From NCBI RefSeq assembly GCF_023712105.1, contig NZ_JAMLJI010000003.1:1-64000 (forward strand): 64,000 nucleotides of DNA. Direction: 5' to 3'. Numbering within the stretch: the stretch's first letter is position 1; each line of letters starts with the position of its first letter. Shown here one piece after another: positions 1 through 9,744 of this stretch. The notes beneath the pieces were generated by a model, which searched no databases, was not told where the DNA came from, and saw nothing but the letters and a program-made list of their open reading frames with translations. The stretch is from Larsenimonas suaedae (GTDB lineage Bacteria; Pseudomonadota; Gammaproteobacteria; Pseudomonadales; Halomonadaceae). Made by a program: the position numbers and the translations under genes.

Positions 1-115
1 TCTGGCTCGAGTTACAAACTTCTCTGACGAGTCGCTTGTCTCGATATTTGGTGATGCGATCATCACCCCGAGCCAAGCGCCCACACAAATTACCTGATCG
101 ACTTGTTAAAGAGCG
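1..115 (-). promoter_or_regulatory. rRNA operon leader with boxA antitermination site
   Basis: Read on the minus strand, 103-115 gives CGCTCTTTAACAA, which matches the boxA antiterminator of enterobacterial rRNA operons. It is followed by a tract like the E. coli 16S leader (GTGTGGGC about 20 bases downstream). This tract is part of the precursor stalk that RNase III cuts next to 16S rRNA. The 16S gene itself must therefore lie just beyond position 1 on the minus strand. No rRNA gene sequence is visible inside the window. Short open frames here are not credible genes. Confidence 0.85.
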
Positions 116-153
116 TCTCGCTGCGGGCTGTGCCCTGTAGCGAGTGGATGAGC

Positions 154-181
154 ATTCTACTCATCCGAGCCGGACTGTCAA
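154..181 (-). promoter_or_regulatory. rRNA promoter P2 (proximal)
   Basis: On the minus strand TTGACA (176-181) is followed after exactly 16 bases by TAGAAT (154-159), with a GC-containing discriminator. The 16-base spacer and GC-rich start region are typical of stringently controlled rRNA promoters. It lies about 40 bases before boxA. Confidence 0.8.
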
Positions 182-282
182 GCTTCAATTTTGAGCGACC
201 GATCAGAAAACCAAATTCCGACCTGAAGAGCAAGAAAACCGCTCTTCAATCACTCGAAGCTGCGTCCGATGAAGTGCGGCGC

Positions 283-325
283 ATTCTACCGAACCGGGCT
301 GAAATGTCAACGTCCGATTTTTTAA
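283..325 (-). promoter_or_regulatory. rRNA promoter P1 (distal) with UP-like element
   Basis: On the minus strand TTGACA (305-310), a 16-base spacer and TAGAAT (283-288) repeat the P2 architecture. The run of A and T just upstream (about 312-335) resembles an UP element contacted by the RNA polymerase alpha subunit. P1 and P2 are 129 bases apart, as in tandem rRNA promoters of gammaproteobacteria. Confidence 0.8.
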
Positions 326-484
326 AAAAGCCTAGAAAAACCAAACCAAATCAGCGCCTTGCGCACTTCATACTGCCTGGCCGTTTGCGACGTCCCCGAC
401 AGCGGATGCGTACTTTACCCACGCACTGACCCGAGCGCAACCCCTTTGTCGAAAAAAGATGACATCCGGATGACACCAATACAG

Positions 485-516
485 AAGCGCCCCGCTGGCC
501 GGGGCCTGCAGGGCGC
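485..516 (-). terminator. Probable terminator after the GntR gene
   Basis: A GC-rich inverted repeat (GCGCCC paired with GGGGCGC, with an internal GGCC palindrome) sits about 15 bases past the stop of the GntR gene. The following T-tract is weak, so this could be a factor-assisted terminator. Confidence 0.45.
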
Positions 517-528
517 TCATAATGCGGC

Positions 529-1251
529 TTATGGGTTGATACGCCGTCTCGAGATCGGCTCTTCCTTTTGATCAGAATGCTCGAGCGTCATGGCATAGCG
601 TTCGGTCACCAGCTGCCGTGACGCCGTAATGTGGCGTCGCATCAGCGTTTCGGCGAGCTCCTCATCACCAGAGGCAATGGCGTCGACGATTCTGTGATGT
701 TCGACAAATGCACGCTGGGGCCGCGTTCCGGTAGCACTGTACTGCGTTCGATAGAGCCGAACCAGATAGTAGAGGTCATCACAGAGCGTGGTCATCAACA
801 TGCGGTTGTGACTGCCTCTAACAATATGGAAGTGAAAGTCCAGATCCCCCTCTCGACGGTGATACGCCTCGCCGGGCGGCAGATCGTGCTGCTCTTCATG
901 CGCATCAAGCACGCCTCGAAGTGCCGCGAGCTCGTCCTGGGTCATATGCCGTGCGGCCAGACGCGCGGCCATGCTCTCCAGGGCCTCACGCATATCAAAC
1001 AGCTCCAGCAGTTCTCGCATGGATAGCTTTACTACCCTGGCGCCCACGTGCGGTACGCGCTCGATCAAACGGTGCGTTTCAAGTCGACGCATGGCCTCAC
1101 GCAGTGGCCCACGCGACACCCCATAACTTTTCGCAAGCCCTGGCTCGGTAATCTTGCTTCCCGCAGGAAGGTGGCCACGCACGATGTCGTCCTGGAGCTT
1201 GTGAAAGACACGCTCGGCGATCGTCCGGACTTCGGTTGACTCACTCGTCAT
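529..1251 (-). CDS. GntR-family transcriptional regulator, FCD (FadR-like) subfamily
   Basis: This is a 240-residue cytoplasmic DNA-binding regulator. Residues 10-75 form a GntR winged helix-turn-helix (VRGHLPAGSKITEPGLAK, then VSRGPLREAMRRLE). Residues 85-220 form an all-helical FCD ligand-binding domain with conserved acidic and histidine positions (FDMREALE, DLDFHFHI, EHHRIVDAI) that usually hold a metal and a carboxylate effector. Such proteins commonly repress carboxylic-acid catabolism. In related bacteria close relatives sit in front of 2-methylcitrate (prp) genes, but no such genes are in this window, so the target is unknown. An alpha/beta hydrolase gene lies 83 bases upstream on the same strand and may be co-transcribed. 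Confidence 0.85.
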   Translation of the reverse strand: MTSESTEVRTIAERVFHKLQDDIVRGHLPAGSKITEPGLAKSYGVSRGPLREAMRRLETHRLIERVPHVGARVVKLSMRELLELFDMREALESMAARLAARHMTQDELAALRGVLDAHEEQHDLPPGEAYHRREGDLDFHFHIVRGSHNRMLMTTLCDDLYYLVRLYRTQYSATGTRPQRAFVEHHRIVDAIASGDEELAETLMRRHITASRQLVTERYAMTLEHSDQKEEPISRRRINP

Positions 1252-1334
1252 GGAGAGACCTGAATGTACGTTAATAAAACAAAAGACTCAGGGAAGCTGC
1301 CATGCCTTCCCGCGCATAACAAGCCCGACTCACA

Positions 1335-2201
1335 TTATCGGCGCTCGATCAGTTCCACCAGCTGCCTTGGCTTTTGAAATGGCAAGGAGTGATCGGTCTC
1401 ACTCAACTCAACGTAGCGCCACGCTGGATAGGCTTCCCCGAGATAGTGATGATACTCCCGCATCGCATGCGGGCTTCGCCCACCCACGACGCTCAAGACA
1501 CGGCCCTGCCTGGCAAGCAGCGCCTCGCGATCGGTGTGCTTGATCGCCTGTGTCACGCAATCAAGTGCGTGAGCAAAGCCTTCATGGCGTCGACCGAGGC
1601 GCTTGATGGCCACCGACTCGACGCGCGGGTCACGGGAGCGCTTCGGCGCGATCAGGTCCAGAAACTGCGTGATGCCCTCTTCAGCGGTTCTTCCTTCTCT
1701 AATGGCGCTGGCCGCACACGTATAATGCTCGCGGATACGAACGGATGCTTCGCGGTCCATCCGTTCCAGTAACGCAGGCTCCAACAAGGTCAGGCGGTTG
1801 ATGCGATCGCCCAGTCGCGCCTTTAAGAGCATTGCGGCCAGGCCTCCGAAGGAATACCCCGCCACATCGAACCGCTCGATGCCCTGCTCGCGCATCAGCG
1901 CCTCAAGATCATCGAGCACCTCGTCCATGGTGAACGCCCGCTCATCCCCGCTGGGGAAATGGGTCTTACCTGCCCCTCGAAGATCCGGAATCACGATATC
2001 CGTATAGTGCGTAAAATGCGGTAAAAACCCACCCCAGGTCACAGCACCCGACACGCCCGCCCCATGGAGCAATATCAGTGGCAATGGCGCGCCTTCGGAA
2101 CCTAACTGTTCAACGTCGGCCGTTTTCTTCAATCGCGCCCAGTGGACCGACTGATCCCTCAACTGCAATGTGCCATGTTGTTGCTGCCAGCCAGCCGCCA
2201 T
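1335..2201 (-). CDS. Alpha/beta-fold hydrolase
   Basis: This is a 288-residue, probably cytoplasmic hydrolase of unknown substrate. It has the oxyanion-hole HG motif (LILLHGAG, about residue 45), the nucleophile elbow GYSFGG (about residue 116, serine nucleophile) and a C-terminal catalytic histidine in SETDHSLPF (about residue 271). The residues between elbow and histidine form a helical cap. Family members include esterases, C-C hydrolases and haloperoxidase-like enzymes, and nothing here narrows the choice. There is a modest AGGC ribosome site before the ATG. It diverges from pabB over about 100 bases, and the GntR gene follows on the same strand. Confidence 0.8.
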   Translation of the reverse strand: MAAGWQQQHGTLQLRDQSVHWARLKKTADVEQLGSEGAPLPLILLHGAGVSGAVTWGGFLPHFTHYTDIVIPDLRGAGKTHFPSGDERAFTMDEVLDDLEALMREQGIERFDVAGYSFGGLAAMLLKARLGDRINRLTLLEPALLERMDREASVRIREHYTCAASAIREGRTAEEGITQFLDLIAPKRSRDPRVESVAIKRLGRRHEGFAHALDCVTQAIKHTDREALLARQGRVLSVVGGRSPHAMREYHHYLGEAYPAWRYVELSETDHSLPFQKPRQLVELIERR

Positions 2202-2300
2202 ACGCCTACCCTATTCATCCCGATCAAAAGCCTGACATGATAGCATTCCCCTATTCCATCGGGCTTGCCCGTTCACTTGTCTCGCACTCGGTCGCCTTTC

Positions 2301-3671
2301 ATGACGCACCTGACCTTGACGTCGCTTCCCTATGAGCCGTCGCCACTTGGCTATTTTTCAAAACTCAAAGACGAACCCGGTGCGGTCTTGCTCGATTCCG
2401 GCAAGCCGCATTCCGCTACGGGGCGCTTCGACATTCTTTCGAGCCAACCGTTGTGCACGCTTAAGGTTCAACCGAACGGGCTTGAGTGGAGCGCGGATGC
2501 CCCAGCGCATCTGACTCATGTTCAGGACATCCATACCGCTCAGAAGGCCCTTTTGGCACTGGTCGAACACAGCGTGCCCGACGATATGGAGGACCTGCCC
2601 TTTTCCGGTGGAATTATCGGTTACTGGAGCTATGAGTTCGCTCGGACGCTTCAAGCCTTGCCTTTAAAAGAGGACCCTTCGGTGACCTGGCCCTGGGCCA
2701 TGCTGGGTGCCTACGATTGGGCCCTGGTGCTCGATCATCATGAAAAGTGCGCAACGCTCATCGCGCCCGAGACCAAACGCCATGAGCGTCATCAGATGCT
2801 TTCGCGTCCAGCGCACACACGACAACGTCCTTCGTTTCACTGCACGACCCCGTTTGCACCGGAATGGACACGCGCTGATTACGGTGTGGCGTTTCAGCAG
2901 GTACAGGCGTACTTGAGTGCCGGTGACTGCTATCAGATCAATCTGACTCAACGGTTCAGCGCACATACCGAAGGTGATGGCTTCGAGGCCTATCAACGCC
3001 TGAGAGCGGCAACGCCAACGCCGTTTTCCGGTTATCTGGACTGGGGCGACGGCGCGCTAATGTCACTGTCGCCAGAGCGTTTTATCCGCTGCAGCGAACG
3101 CACACTGATGGCGCAGCCGATAAAGGGCACACGCCCCCGGGGCGCAACGCCTGAAGAGGACCGGCAGCTGGCGCTGGAGCTTGAAGCAAGTCTCAAGGAC
3201 AAGGCCGAAAACGTGATGATCGTGGATCTTCTTCGAAACGATTTAGGCCGGGTGAGTGCGCCAGGCACCGTCACCGTTCCCAAACTGATGGCGCTTGAGT
3301 CCTATGCCAATGTGCATCATCTGGTCAGCACCATCACAGGCCAGCTCGACTCAAGCAAGGACGCGCTCGATGCATTGATGGCGGCCTTTCCAGGCGGGTC
3401 AATCACGGGCGCTCCAAAGCATCGCGCCATAGAGATCATTGATGAACTGGAGCCTGTCTTTCGAGCGCCCTACTGCGGCTCGCTTGGCTACATCGACACG
3501 CGCGGCAACATGGATACGTCCATCATGATTCGCACCGCACTGATGCAGAAGGGCCGTGTCCACCTCTGGGGCGGCGGCGGCATCGTGGCCGACTCGGTCG
3601 AAGAAGAAGAATACGCCGAATCGATCGCCAAGATTCGCCATTTGATGAACGCGCTGGAGTCCGAGACATGA
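2301..3671 (+). CDS. pabB: Aminodeoxychorismate synthase component I
   Basis: PabB (456 residues) makes 4-amino-4-deoxychorismate from chorismate using ammonia from the PabA glutaminase, on the path to p-aminobenzoate and folate. It has the chorismate-binding fold with LSPERFI, KDKAENVMIVDLLRNDLGRV and FPGGSITGAPK. The motif PIKGTRPRG, with lysine rather than alanine, distinguishes PabB from anthranilate synthase TrpE (PIAGT). The N-terminal half carries GYWSYEFARTL. I chose the ATG at 2301 because the family starts near MTHLTLTSLPYEP; an upstream in-frame ATG adds 12 unconserved residues. No pabA or pabC gene is adjacent. Confidence 0.93.
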   Translation: MTHLTLTSLPYEPSPLGYFSKLKDEPGAVLLDSGKPHSATGRFDILSSQPLCTLKVQPNGLEWSADAPAHLTHVQDIHTAQKALLALVEHSVPDDMEDLPFSGGIIGYWSYEFARTLQALPLKEDPSVTWPWAMLGAYDWALVLDHHEKCATLIAPETKRHERHQMLSRPAHTRQRPSFHCTTPFAPEWTRADYGVAFQQVQAYLSAGDCYQINLTQRFSAHTEGDGFEAYQRLRAATPTPFSGYLDWGDGALMSLSPERFIRCSERTLMAQPIKGTRPRGATPEEDRQLALELEASLKDKAENVMIVDLLRNDLGRVSAPGTVTVPKLMALESYANVHHLVSTITGQLDSSKDALDALMAAFPGGSITGAPKHRAIEIIDELEPVFRAPYCGSLGYIDTRGNMDTSIMIRTALMQKGRVHLWGGGGIVADSVEEEEYAESIAKIRHLMNALESET

Positions 3672-3776
3672 ACGCCTGGCGCTCTAAGCTTCTAAGCGAA
3701 CGATATTAGCCGGCCTCAACGCGGCTCTGGTAGGCTTGACCGCATTACTCATCACGTACGTACGGAGAGAACACGC

Positions 3777-4391
3777 ATGACTATTGATGACGTCAATCAG
3801 CAGTTCGGCAACGATGCAGAAAAACTGGTCGAATGGGCGCTGGAACAAGGGGGTCTTCCGATCGTGACCACCAACTTCCGCCCGTTCGAGGCGGTCATTC
3901 TCCACATGGTAGCAACACTCAAGCCTGACGTTCCGGTTGTCTGGATGGATTCCGGCTACAACACGCCCGCCACCTATCAGTTTGCTGATGAAGTGACCCA
4001 GAAGCTTGGCCTTAATCGCTTCATCTTTGTGCCCAAGCGTACTCGTGCGCATCGCGAAGCGGTCGAAGGCGACGTACCTGGCCTTGATGACCCGCGTCAT
4101 GACGCGTTCACCGCCGAGGTCAAGCTCGAGCCGTTCGAGCGCGCCATTCGCGAAATGGCACCGACCGTCTGGTTTACAGCGCTCCGCGCCTCCGATACGC
4201 AGCATCGCGCCCAGATGCAGCCTGTAAGCGTCAATAGCGACGGTTTGATCAAGGTCGCGCCGCTTCTGCACTGGAGCTCCAAGGATCTGTACGAGTATCT
4301 GGTCAAGCATGACCTGCCGAACAACTTCGACTACTTCGACCCAACCAAGGGTGAAGAGACGCGCGAATGCGGCCTGCACCTGGCGCACTGA
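3777..4391 (+). CDS. cysH: Phosphoadenosine phosphosulfate (PAPS) reductase
   Basis: CysH (204 residues) reduces PAPS to sulfite with thioredoxin in assimilatory sulfate reduction. It shows the adenylyl-sulfate reductase fold (TNFRPFEAVILHM, VVWMDSGYNTPATYQ) and ends with the catalytic ECGLH motif four residues from the C terminus. That is the only cysteine, so the iron-sulfur cysteine pairs of APS-type reductases are absent and PAPS is the expected substrate. It is about 40 residues shorter than E. coli CysH, mainly at the N terminus. A GGAGAGA ribosome site precedes the ATG. cysB lies convergently downstream past a shared terminator, and a thioredoxin gene lies 2 kb away. Confidence 0.92.
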   Translation: MTIDDVNQQFGNDAEKLVEWALEQGGLPIVTTNFRPFEAVILHMVATLKPDVPVVWMDSGYNTPATYQFADEVTQKLGLNRFIFVPKRTRAHREAVEGDVPGLDDPRHDAFTAEVKLEPFERAIREMAPTVWFTALRASDTQHRAQMQPVSVNSDGLIKVAPLLHWSSKDLYEYLVKHDLPNNFDYFDPTKGEETRECGLHLAH

Positions 4392-4430
4392 CAAAATGTT
4401 CTGACGTACCAAGTGCTTTCTTCCATAAAA

Positions 4431-4458
4431 AAAGCGCAGCCTCGGGGCTGCGCTTTTT
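4431..4458. terminator. Bidirectional rho-independent terminator between cysH and cysB
   Basis: A perfect 11-bp stem (AAAGCGCAGCC at 4431-4441 with GGCTGCGCTTT at 4446-4456) is flanked by A and T runs. It can therefore stop transcription of cysH (+) and of the converging cysB (-). Confidence 0.9.
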
Positions 4459-4486
4459 CGTTTAAGTGCTCTAGCGTGTCGACCCT

Positions 4487-5485
<999 letters not shown>

Positions 5486-5594
5486 TTAATGCTATCAAGG
5501 CATAAAATAATGAACAATCATTCCTTTCGGGCATAAAGAGGACACCTTAAGATACCCGCCGTTATTATCACTCTTTCGCGATGGGCCGCTGACC

Positions 5595-6374
5595 ATGGAA
5601 TTGACCGACCTCCTTTTATACATTCTTGCTGGCGCAGGCGTCGGATTTGCCGTCGGCCTCTCCGGTATCGGCGGCGGCTCGCTGATGACTCCGCTGCTGC
5701 TGCTGTTCGGCTTTCCGCCAAGCGTGGCCGTTGGTACCGACCTGCTTTACGCCGCCTTGACCAAATTCAGCGGCGCCTTCAGCCACCACAAGCAGCAGCA
5801 CATCGATTGGCGTGTCGTCAAACTCCTTGCCGCCACCAGTATCCCGGCCGCGCTCGTGACGGTGTGGGTGCTTGATCAATTCTTTGATGGCAGCCACGCC
5901 TACGGTGACCTGATCACGGGCATGCTCGGTGTCATGCTGATCATGACCGCCGTCATTCTGATTTTCAAAGGCCCCCTACAGCGGTTCGCAGCCAAGAAAG
6001 ATGGCTGGATTCAACGCTACACTCCTCAGCTTACGCTGTTCTCGGGCTTGGTTCTCGGAGTGTGTGTCACACTCTCCTCCGTGGGCGCTGGCGTTTTCGG
6101 AACCGCCATCCTGATGGTGCTCTACCCAAGCTTCCGTGCTGGCAAGATCGTCGGGACCGACATTGCCCACGCCGTCCCTTTGACGCTGGTTGCAGGTACC
6201 GGGCACTTGTTCCTGGGTAACGTGGACTTCATGCTGCTCGGGGCGCTGCTGATCGGCTCACTGCCGGCCATTCATCTGGGTGCCCGCATGACGCGTTACC
6301 TGCCGGATGCGCTGCTGCGCACACTCTTGACCGGATTATTGTTGGTACTCGGTGTTCGCTACGCCTTTTTTTAA
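5595..6374 (+). CDS. TauE/SafE-family sulfite (organosulfonate) exporter
   Basis: This is a 259-residue integral inner-membrane protein with about eight hydrophobic helices. It has the family glycine-rich motifs near residues 17-33 (GFAVGLSGIGGGSLMTPLL) and an internal repeat near 155-170 (GVCVTLSSVGAGVFGT). The family exports sulfite, sulfoacetate and related anions. The position beside cysB and close to cysH suggests it removes excess sulfite made by PAPS reduction or is CysB-controlled, which is inference. It diverges from cysB over about 140 bases. Confidence 0.85.
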   Translation: MELTDLLLYILAGAGVGFAVGLSGIGGGSLMTPLLLLFGFPPSVAVGTDLLYAALTKFSGAFSHHKQQHIDWRVVKLLAATSIPAALVTVWVLDQFFDGSHAYGDLITGMLGVMLIMTAVILIFKGPLQRFAAKKDGWIQRYTPQLTLFSGLVLGVCVTLSSVGAGVFGTAILMVLYPSFRAGKIVGTDIAHAVPLTLVAGTGHLFLGNVDFMLLGALLIGSLPAIHLGARMTRYLPDALLRTLLTGLLLVLGVRYAFF

Positions 6375-6511
6375 CCCATGGGTGTCCCCATATAACGTGG
6401 CACGCCACACGCAATCGCCCCGTTTAAAGGATGTTATTTGCCTCTGTATCAGGCAACCGCTACCATCCTTGCCATGAACTTGCGACGCAGTTGAGAGAAC
6501 TGGAGAACCTT

Positions 6512-6835
6512 ATGAGTAACAACATTGATGTCACCGCAGCCAACTTCGAACAAGAAGTGCTGAAATCCGATAAGCCCGTGATGCTGAAATTCTGGGCACC
6601 GTGGTGCGGCCCCTGCAAGATGATGGCGCCGGTCGTCGACGAAGTGGCTGAAGAAAAGGCCGACACACTGAAAGTGGTCAGCATCAATGTCGATGACGCC
6701 GCCGACATCGCCGCAGAACAGGGCGTACGTGGCGTGCCCACGGTCGTGATGTTCAAGGAAGGCAACAAGGTTGCGTCACTGGTCGGCGCGCAGTCCAAGC
6801 CGCAGCTTGTGCAGTTTATCGAGCAGAACGCGTAA
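6512..6835 (+). CDS. trxA: Thioredoxin 1
   Basis: Thioredoxin (107 residues) is a cytoplasmic disulfide reductant and the electron donor for PAPS reductase and ribonucleotide reductase. The active site WAPWCGPCK (about residues 28-36) and the cis-proline segment RGVPTVVMF are intact. The start at 6512 is set by CTGGAGAA just upstream and by family length; an upstream in-frame ATG adds 27 unconserved residues. It lies 137 bases after the exporter gene on the same strand and ends at a strong terminator. Confidence 0.95.
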   Translation: MSNNIDVTAANFEQEVLKSDKPVMLKFWAPWCGPCKMMAPVVDEVAEEKADTLKVVSINVDDAADIAAEQGVRGVPTVVMFKEGNKVASLVGAQSKPQLVQFIEQNA

Positions 6836-6856
6836 GCGGACTGACTCGACCAGAAA

Positions 6857-6884
6857 AAACCCACCTCTCGAGGTGGGTTTTTTT
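6857..6884. terminator. Rho-independent terminator after trxA
   Basis: An inverted repeat, CCCACCT (6860-6866) with AGGTGGG (6871-6877), is followed by seven T on the plus strand and preceded by A's. It may also serve the converging PerM-type gene. Confidence 0.9.
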
Positions 6885-6889
6885 ATGCA

Positions 6890-7975
6890 TCAGGATCCGC
6901 TGCGACTTTTCTTCTCTCGCAATTTCTCCCGCCGACGCTGCGTCGGCCCCAGCATGATCGACAGCCACCGCGTATCCGGGTGACTATCGAGCGCGATCTT
7001 GAGCGACATGGTCAACGGCACCGAGAGAAACATTCCCACCGGCCCAAGAATCCATCCCCAGACGACCAGCGACAAGAACGCCACCAGCGTCGACATGCCA
7101 AGGGTTTGACCCATGATGCGCGGCTCAACGAAGTTGCCAAGAATGAAGTTGATGCCGGTATAACAGCCGCCCAACATCGCTGCCTTGATGAAGCCGCCTT
7201 CAGGCATGACCAGCGTCAACAGTACCGCCGGTACGGCCGCGATGATCGAGCCAAGATTGGGAATATAGTTCAAAAGAAATGCCAGAACGCCCCACAGCAG
7301 CGCGAACTGAACGTTCAGCAGAACGCACGACAGTGACACAAGGCCACCCGTGATCACACTGATTCCGGTCTTGACCACCAGATAGCGCTGAAGCGTCAGT
7401 GAAAACTGGGTGAAGCGGCGCATGCTCGCTTCCGGCTGCTCCAGCGCCAGCTTGATTTTTTTCGGGAAATCGAGCGTTTCGTACAGCACAAAAATCATCA
7501 ACAGGAAAATGATCAGAATCTGTGACAGCGCACTGCCGATCCCTCCGAGCAGCATCGGCATCAGCCGCGTGGCCTTGTCCGGATCGAAGAATCGCTCGGC
7601 CGAGGAAAGCTCCGCCGGCACACCGTTCGCGTTCATCCAGTCAATGATGACCTTGTAGTATTCCTGCAGCTTGGCTTCCATATCCGGCAGCTGCTCCACG
7701 AACGCATTCAAATGCGCCGCAATCAACGTGCCGAACGCCCCCAACAAAAGCGCAAGCCCTGCAAGCACCAAACAGATCGAAGGCGTAATGCCAAAACCTT
7801 TCTGATGCAACCAGCTGACCGGACGCGCGCACAATACGGCCACGAAAGTCGCCAGTAGAATCGGAATGATGATGTCGGCCCCAAGCTTCAGGCCGGTCAC
7901 AATGATGACCAGCGCCGCCAGCGTCACGACAAGATGATAGGGGTAATGGCGCTCTGAATTTTCTCTGTCTTCCAT
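6890..7975 (-). CDS. AI-2E family (PerM/TqsA-type) transporter
   Basis: This is a 361-residue polytopic inner-membrane protein of the UPF0118 / AI-2E family, with about seven or eight helices. The C-terminal half carries the family core (GVLAFLLNYIPNLGSIIAAVP, EPRIMGQTLGMSTLVAFLSLV). Members export autoinducer-2, or act as Na+/H+ antiporters in halophiles; the sequence does not decide. I chose the ATG at 7975, which has a GAGG ribosome site; an ATG 33 bases upstream lacks one. The C terminus is arginine- and lysine-rich (RRREKLREKKSR). It converges with trxA. Confidence 0.85.
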   Translation of the reverse strand: MEDRENSERHYPYHLVVTLAALVIIVTGLKLGADIIIPILLATFVAVLCARPVSWLHQKGFGITPSICLVLAGLALLLGAFGTLIAAHLNAFVEQLPDMEAKLQEYYKVIIDWMNANGVPAELSSAERFFDPDKATRLMPMLLGGIGSALSQILIIFLLMIFVLYETLDFPKKIKLALEQPEASMRRFTQFSLTLQRYLVVKTGISVITGGLVSLSCVLLNVQFALLWGVLAFLLNYIPNLGSIIAAVPAVLLTLVMPEGGFIKAAMLGGCYTGINFILGNFVEPRIMGQTLGMSTLVAFLSLVVWGWILGPVGMFLSVPLTMSLKIALDSHPDTRWLSIMLGPTQRRREKLREKKSRSGS

Positions 7976-8031
7976 GACATACCTCGCGCATGAATCTCCT
8001 GTCTCCATGTGTCCTACAGGAGCCGGAACAG

Positions 8032-8046
8032 CTCATGCCATGAGCG
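8032..8046. repeat. 15-bp perfect palindrome between STAS gene and transporter
   Basis: GCTCATG-C-CATGAGC at 8032-8046 lies 57 bases before the transporter ATG and 39 bases past the end of the upstream STAS gene. There is no T-run, so it is more likely an operator or a processing hairpin than a terminator. Confidence 0.4.
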
Positions 8047-8084
8047 TGAAAGGGCCTGAATCAAACGTGGGGCTAATACCCGGA

Positions 8085-8588
8085 TCAGGATGGTGGGTCG
8101 GCGTCGAAACGCTGAAGTTCCAGAAGATCGACCAGCGGCTGAAATTCACTCTTGTTACGCTCATTGAGTGTCATCAACGTTCGATGGGCATCGAGAATGC
8201 GCTCGCGAAGGCCTGCCTCATCAGTATCCACGACCGGCAGGTCATGAAACTCCTGCTGCTCGGGCGGCACCTCGCTCAACGACACATAATGACGGAACCC
8301 CATGACATCGAACATCCGTAATACATCAGGATGGCTTGCGATCACGACGGGTTGGCGGTCGATGCGCGCCTTGACCGCCAGGGCGATCTTGGCCAGAAAG
8401 CCAAGCGAGGTGGAGTCCAGATTCACCACCTCGCGAAGGTCAATGATCACATCCTTGAGATCGCGCAGTTCGGAAAGCGCCCGAGCCTGCTGATCGAGCG
8501 TGGCACACAGGGTCAGTCGTACATCGCCTGTGAGCTTTAAAATGAATACATGATCCACATACGCCGCTTGAATGCGTGCCTCAGTCAT
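8085..8588 (-). CDS. STAS-domain anti-sigma factor antagonist
   Basis: This is a 167-residue cytoplasmic protein. Residues 5-100 form a STAS domain with the phosphorylatable serine region VNLDSTSLGFLAKIA. In such partner-switching proteins the unphosphorylated form binds an anti-sigma kinase and a PP2C phosphatase reactivates it. A tail of about 60 residues follows. The ATG at 8588 overlaps the stop of the upstream phosphatase gene (ATGACTGA), so the two are translationally coupled. No RsbW-type kinase is nearby. Pseudomonas HsbA is a similar stand-alone protein. The sigma factor or other partner is unknown. Confidence 0.85.
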   Translation of the reverse strand: MTEARIQAAYVDHVFILKLTGDVRLTLCATLDQQARALSELRDLKDVIIDLREVVNLDSTSLGFLAKIALAVKARIDRQPVVIASHPDVLRMFDVMGFRHYVSLSEVPPEQQEFHDLPVVDTDEAGLRERILDAHRTLMTLNERNKSEFQPLVDLLELQRFDADPPS

Positions 8589-9723
8589 CGTGAAACCCAC
8601 TCAGCATCATGATGGTAAGATCATCGGGAAGCGCATCACCCAGGGTCAACGACCCTTTCAGATCCGCAATGGATGCAGACTCTGCCACTCTCAAACGCAG
8701 CATTTCAATTTTCTCATCCAATGTATCGGCCTGAAGGCAATCAAATACACCATCGGAACATAACCACAGAGAAAATCCGGCATCGAGCACCCGCTCGAAC
8801 ACCGGAAAACGAACGCCCGGAAAAAGCCCGATCGGCGGGCCGTCTCCGCTGAGCACATCAACGTCATTGCCCTCCTTGATGAATGGCATCGGCATTTGAG
8901 CGCCCAGTGAGTAAAAAAGCGTTTGGCTGCGCCGGTCGATCATGCCCAGAAACAAAGCGGCGTGTTTGCCCACGCCGGTTTCCATCAGGTTTTCATTGAG
9001 ACTGGTCAGCATCGCCGGCAGGAGCTCTTCCGGGTGCTGGCCGTCCCACTGCGCTAGGACACGCTGAATCAGCGACTTGATCAACACCGTCACGAACGCC
9101 GACGACGCGCCATGGCCTGAGACATCGATGAAGGTAAAGAGGCTGTAATGCGCCCCGAGCGCCCGATAGTCCAGAAAGTCACCGGACAGGTACAGAGAAG
9201 GGGCAAGCCAAAACGACGCTTCGAGCCCATTGAGACGCTGGGGTGAGACCGGCAGCAGCTTGCGCTGAATCTGTCCACCTGCATACAGATCTTCACGCAA
9301 GAGCGTCAGGTGTGTCTGCAGCTGCTCGTTGAGTGCCTCGAGCCGGTCCCGGTCGCGAACGGCGGCCTGGCGACGTTCACTGTCTTCCAGCGCGCGTTCG
9401 ATCAGCCGCTTGAACAGCGACGTGTTAATCACCGGGTCGATGAGGTAATCCTCAACGCCTGCATCGATGGCCGAGATGATGTCCACGTGATCGTACGTGC
9501 GGTCGCTGACGGCAAGCGTCGGATAACGCCGCGCCAAATCGTCCCACTGCCGCCCTTCAAGTGCCGTGATATGAACGACCACCAGTGAGACACGCCGGGT
9601 CAGTGCGTCCAGCCCATCCATGGCAACCGCCTTGTAGCCAAAGCGTTCGAGCAGCCCGGCCAGCCGGTCACGAAACGCACCTGGCCGGTCGATTAGGCCG
9701 ATGACCGGTTGAGCGCTTAGCAT
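8581..9723 (-). CDS. PP2C (SpoIIE-type) serine phosphatase with degenerate receiver domain
   Basis: The protein has 380 residues. Residues 5-120 fold like a response-regulator receiver but lack its chemistry. The acidic pair is reduced (GLIDRPG), the phospho-acceptor aspartate is replaced by histidine (SLVVVHI), and the invariant lysine is replaced (DYLIDPV instead of TKP). A coiled linker (about 120-160) leads to a PP2C/SpoIIE phosphatase domain (FIDVSGHGASSAF, LCSDGVFD, DDLTIMML) with the metal-binding aspartates intact. It should dephosphorylate the STAS protein encoded next. Unlike Pseudomonas HsbR there is no C-terminal kinase domain. It lies 21 bases behind mlaA, so all three probably form one operon. 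Confidence 0.85.
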   Translation of the reverse strand: MLSAQPVIGLIDRPGAFRDRLAGLLERFGYKAVAMDGLDALTRRVSLVVVHITALEGRQWDDLARRYPTLAVSDRTYDHVDIISAIDAGVEDYLIDPVINTSLFKRLIERALEDSERRQAAVRDRDRLEALNEQLQTHLTLLREDLYAGGQIQRKLLPVSPQRLNGLEASFWLAPSLYLSGDFLDYRALGAHYSLFTFIDVSGHGASSAFVTVLIKSLIQRVLAQWDGQHPEELLPAMLTSLNENLMETGVGKHAALFLGMIDRRSQTLFYSLGAQMPMPFIKEGNDVDVLSGDGPPIGLFPGVRFPVFERVLDAGFSLWLCSDGVFDCLQADTLDEKIEMLRLRVAESASIADLKGSLTLGDALPDDLTIMMLSGFHDD

Positions 9724-9744
9724 GAACGCGGTCGCAGACAGACG

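Noticed and set aside
103-571. Two short open frames
   Set aside because: They overlap the rRNA boxA, both rRNA promoters and a terminator on the opposite strand; no ribosome sites or motifs.
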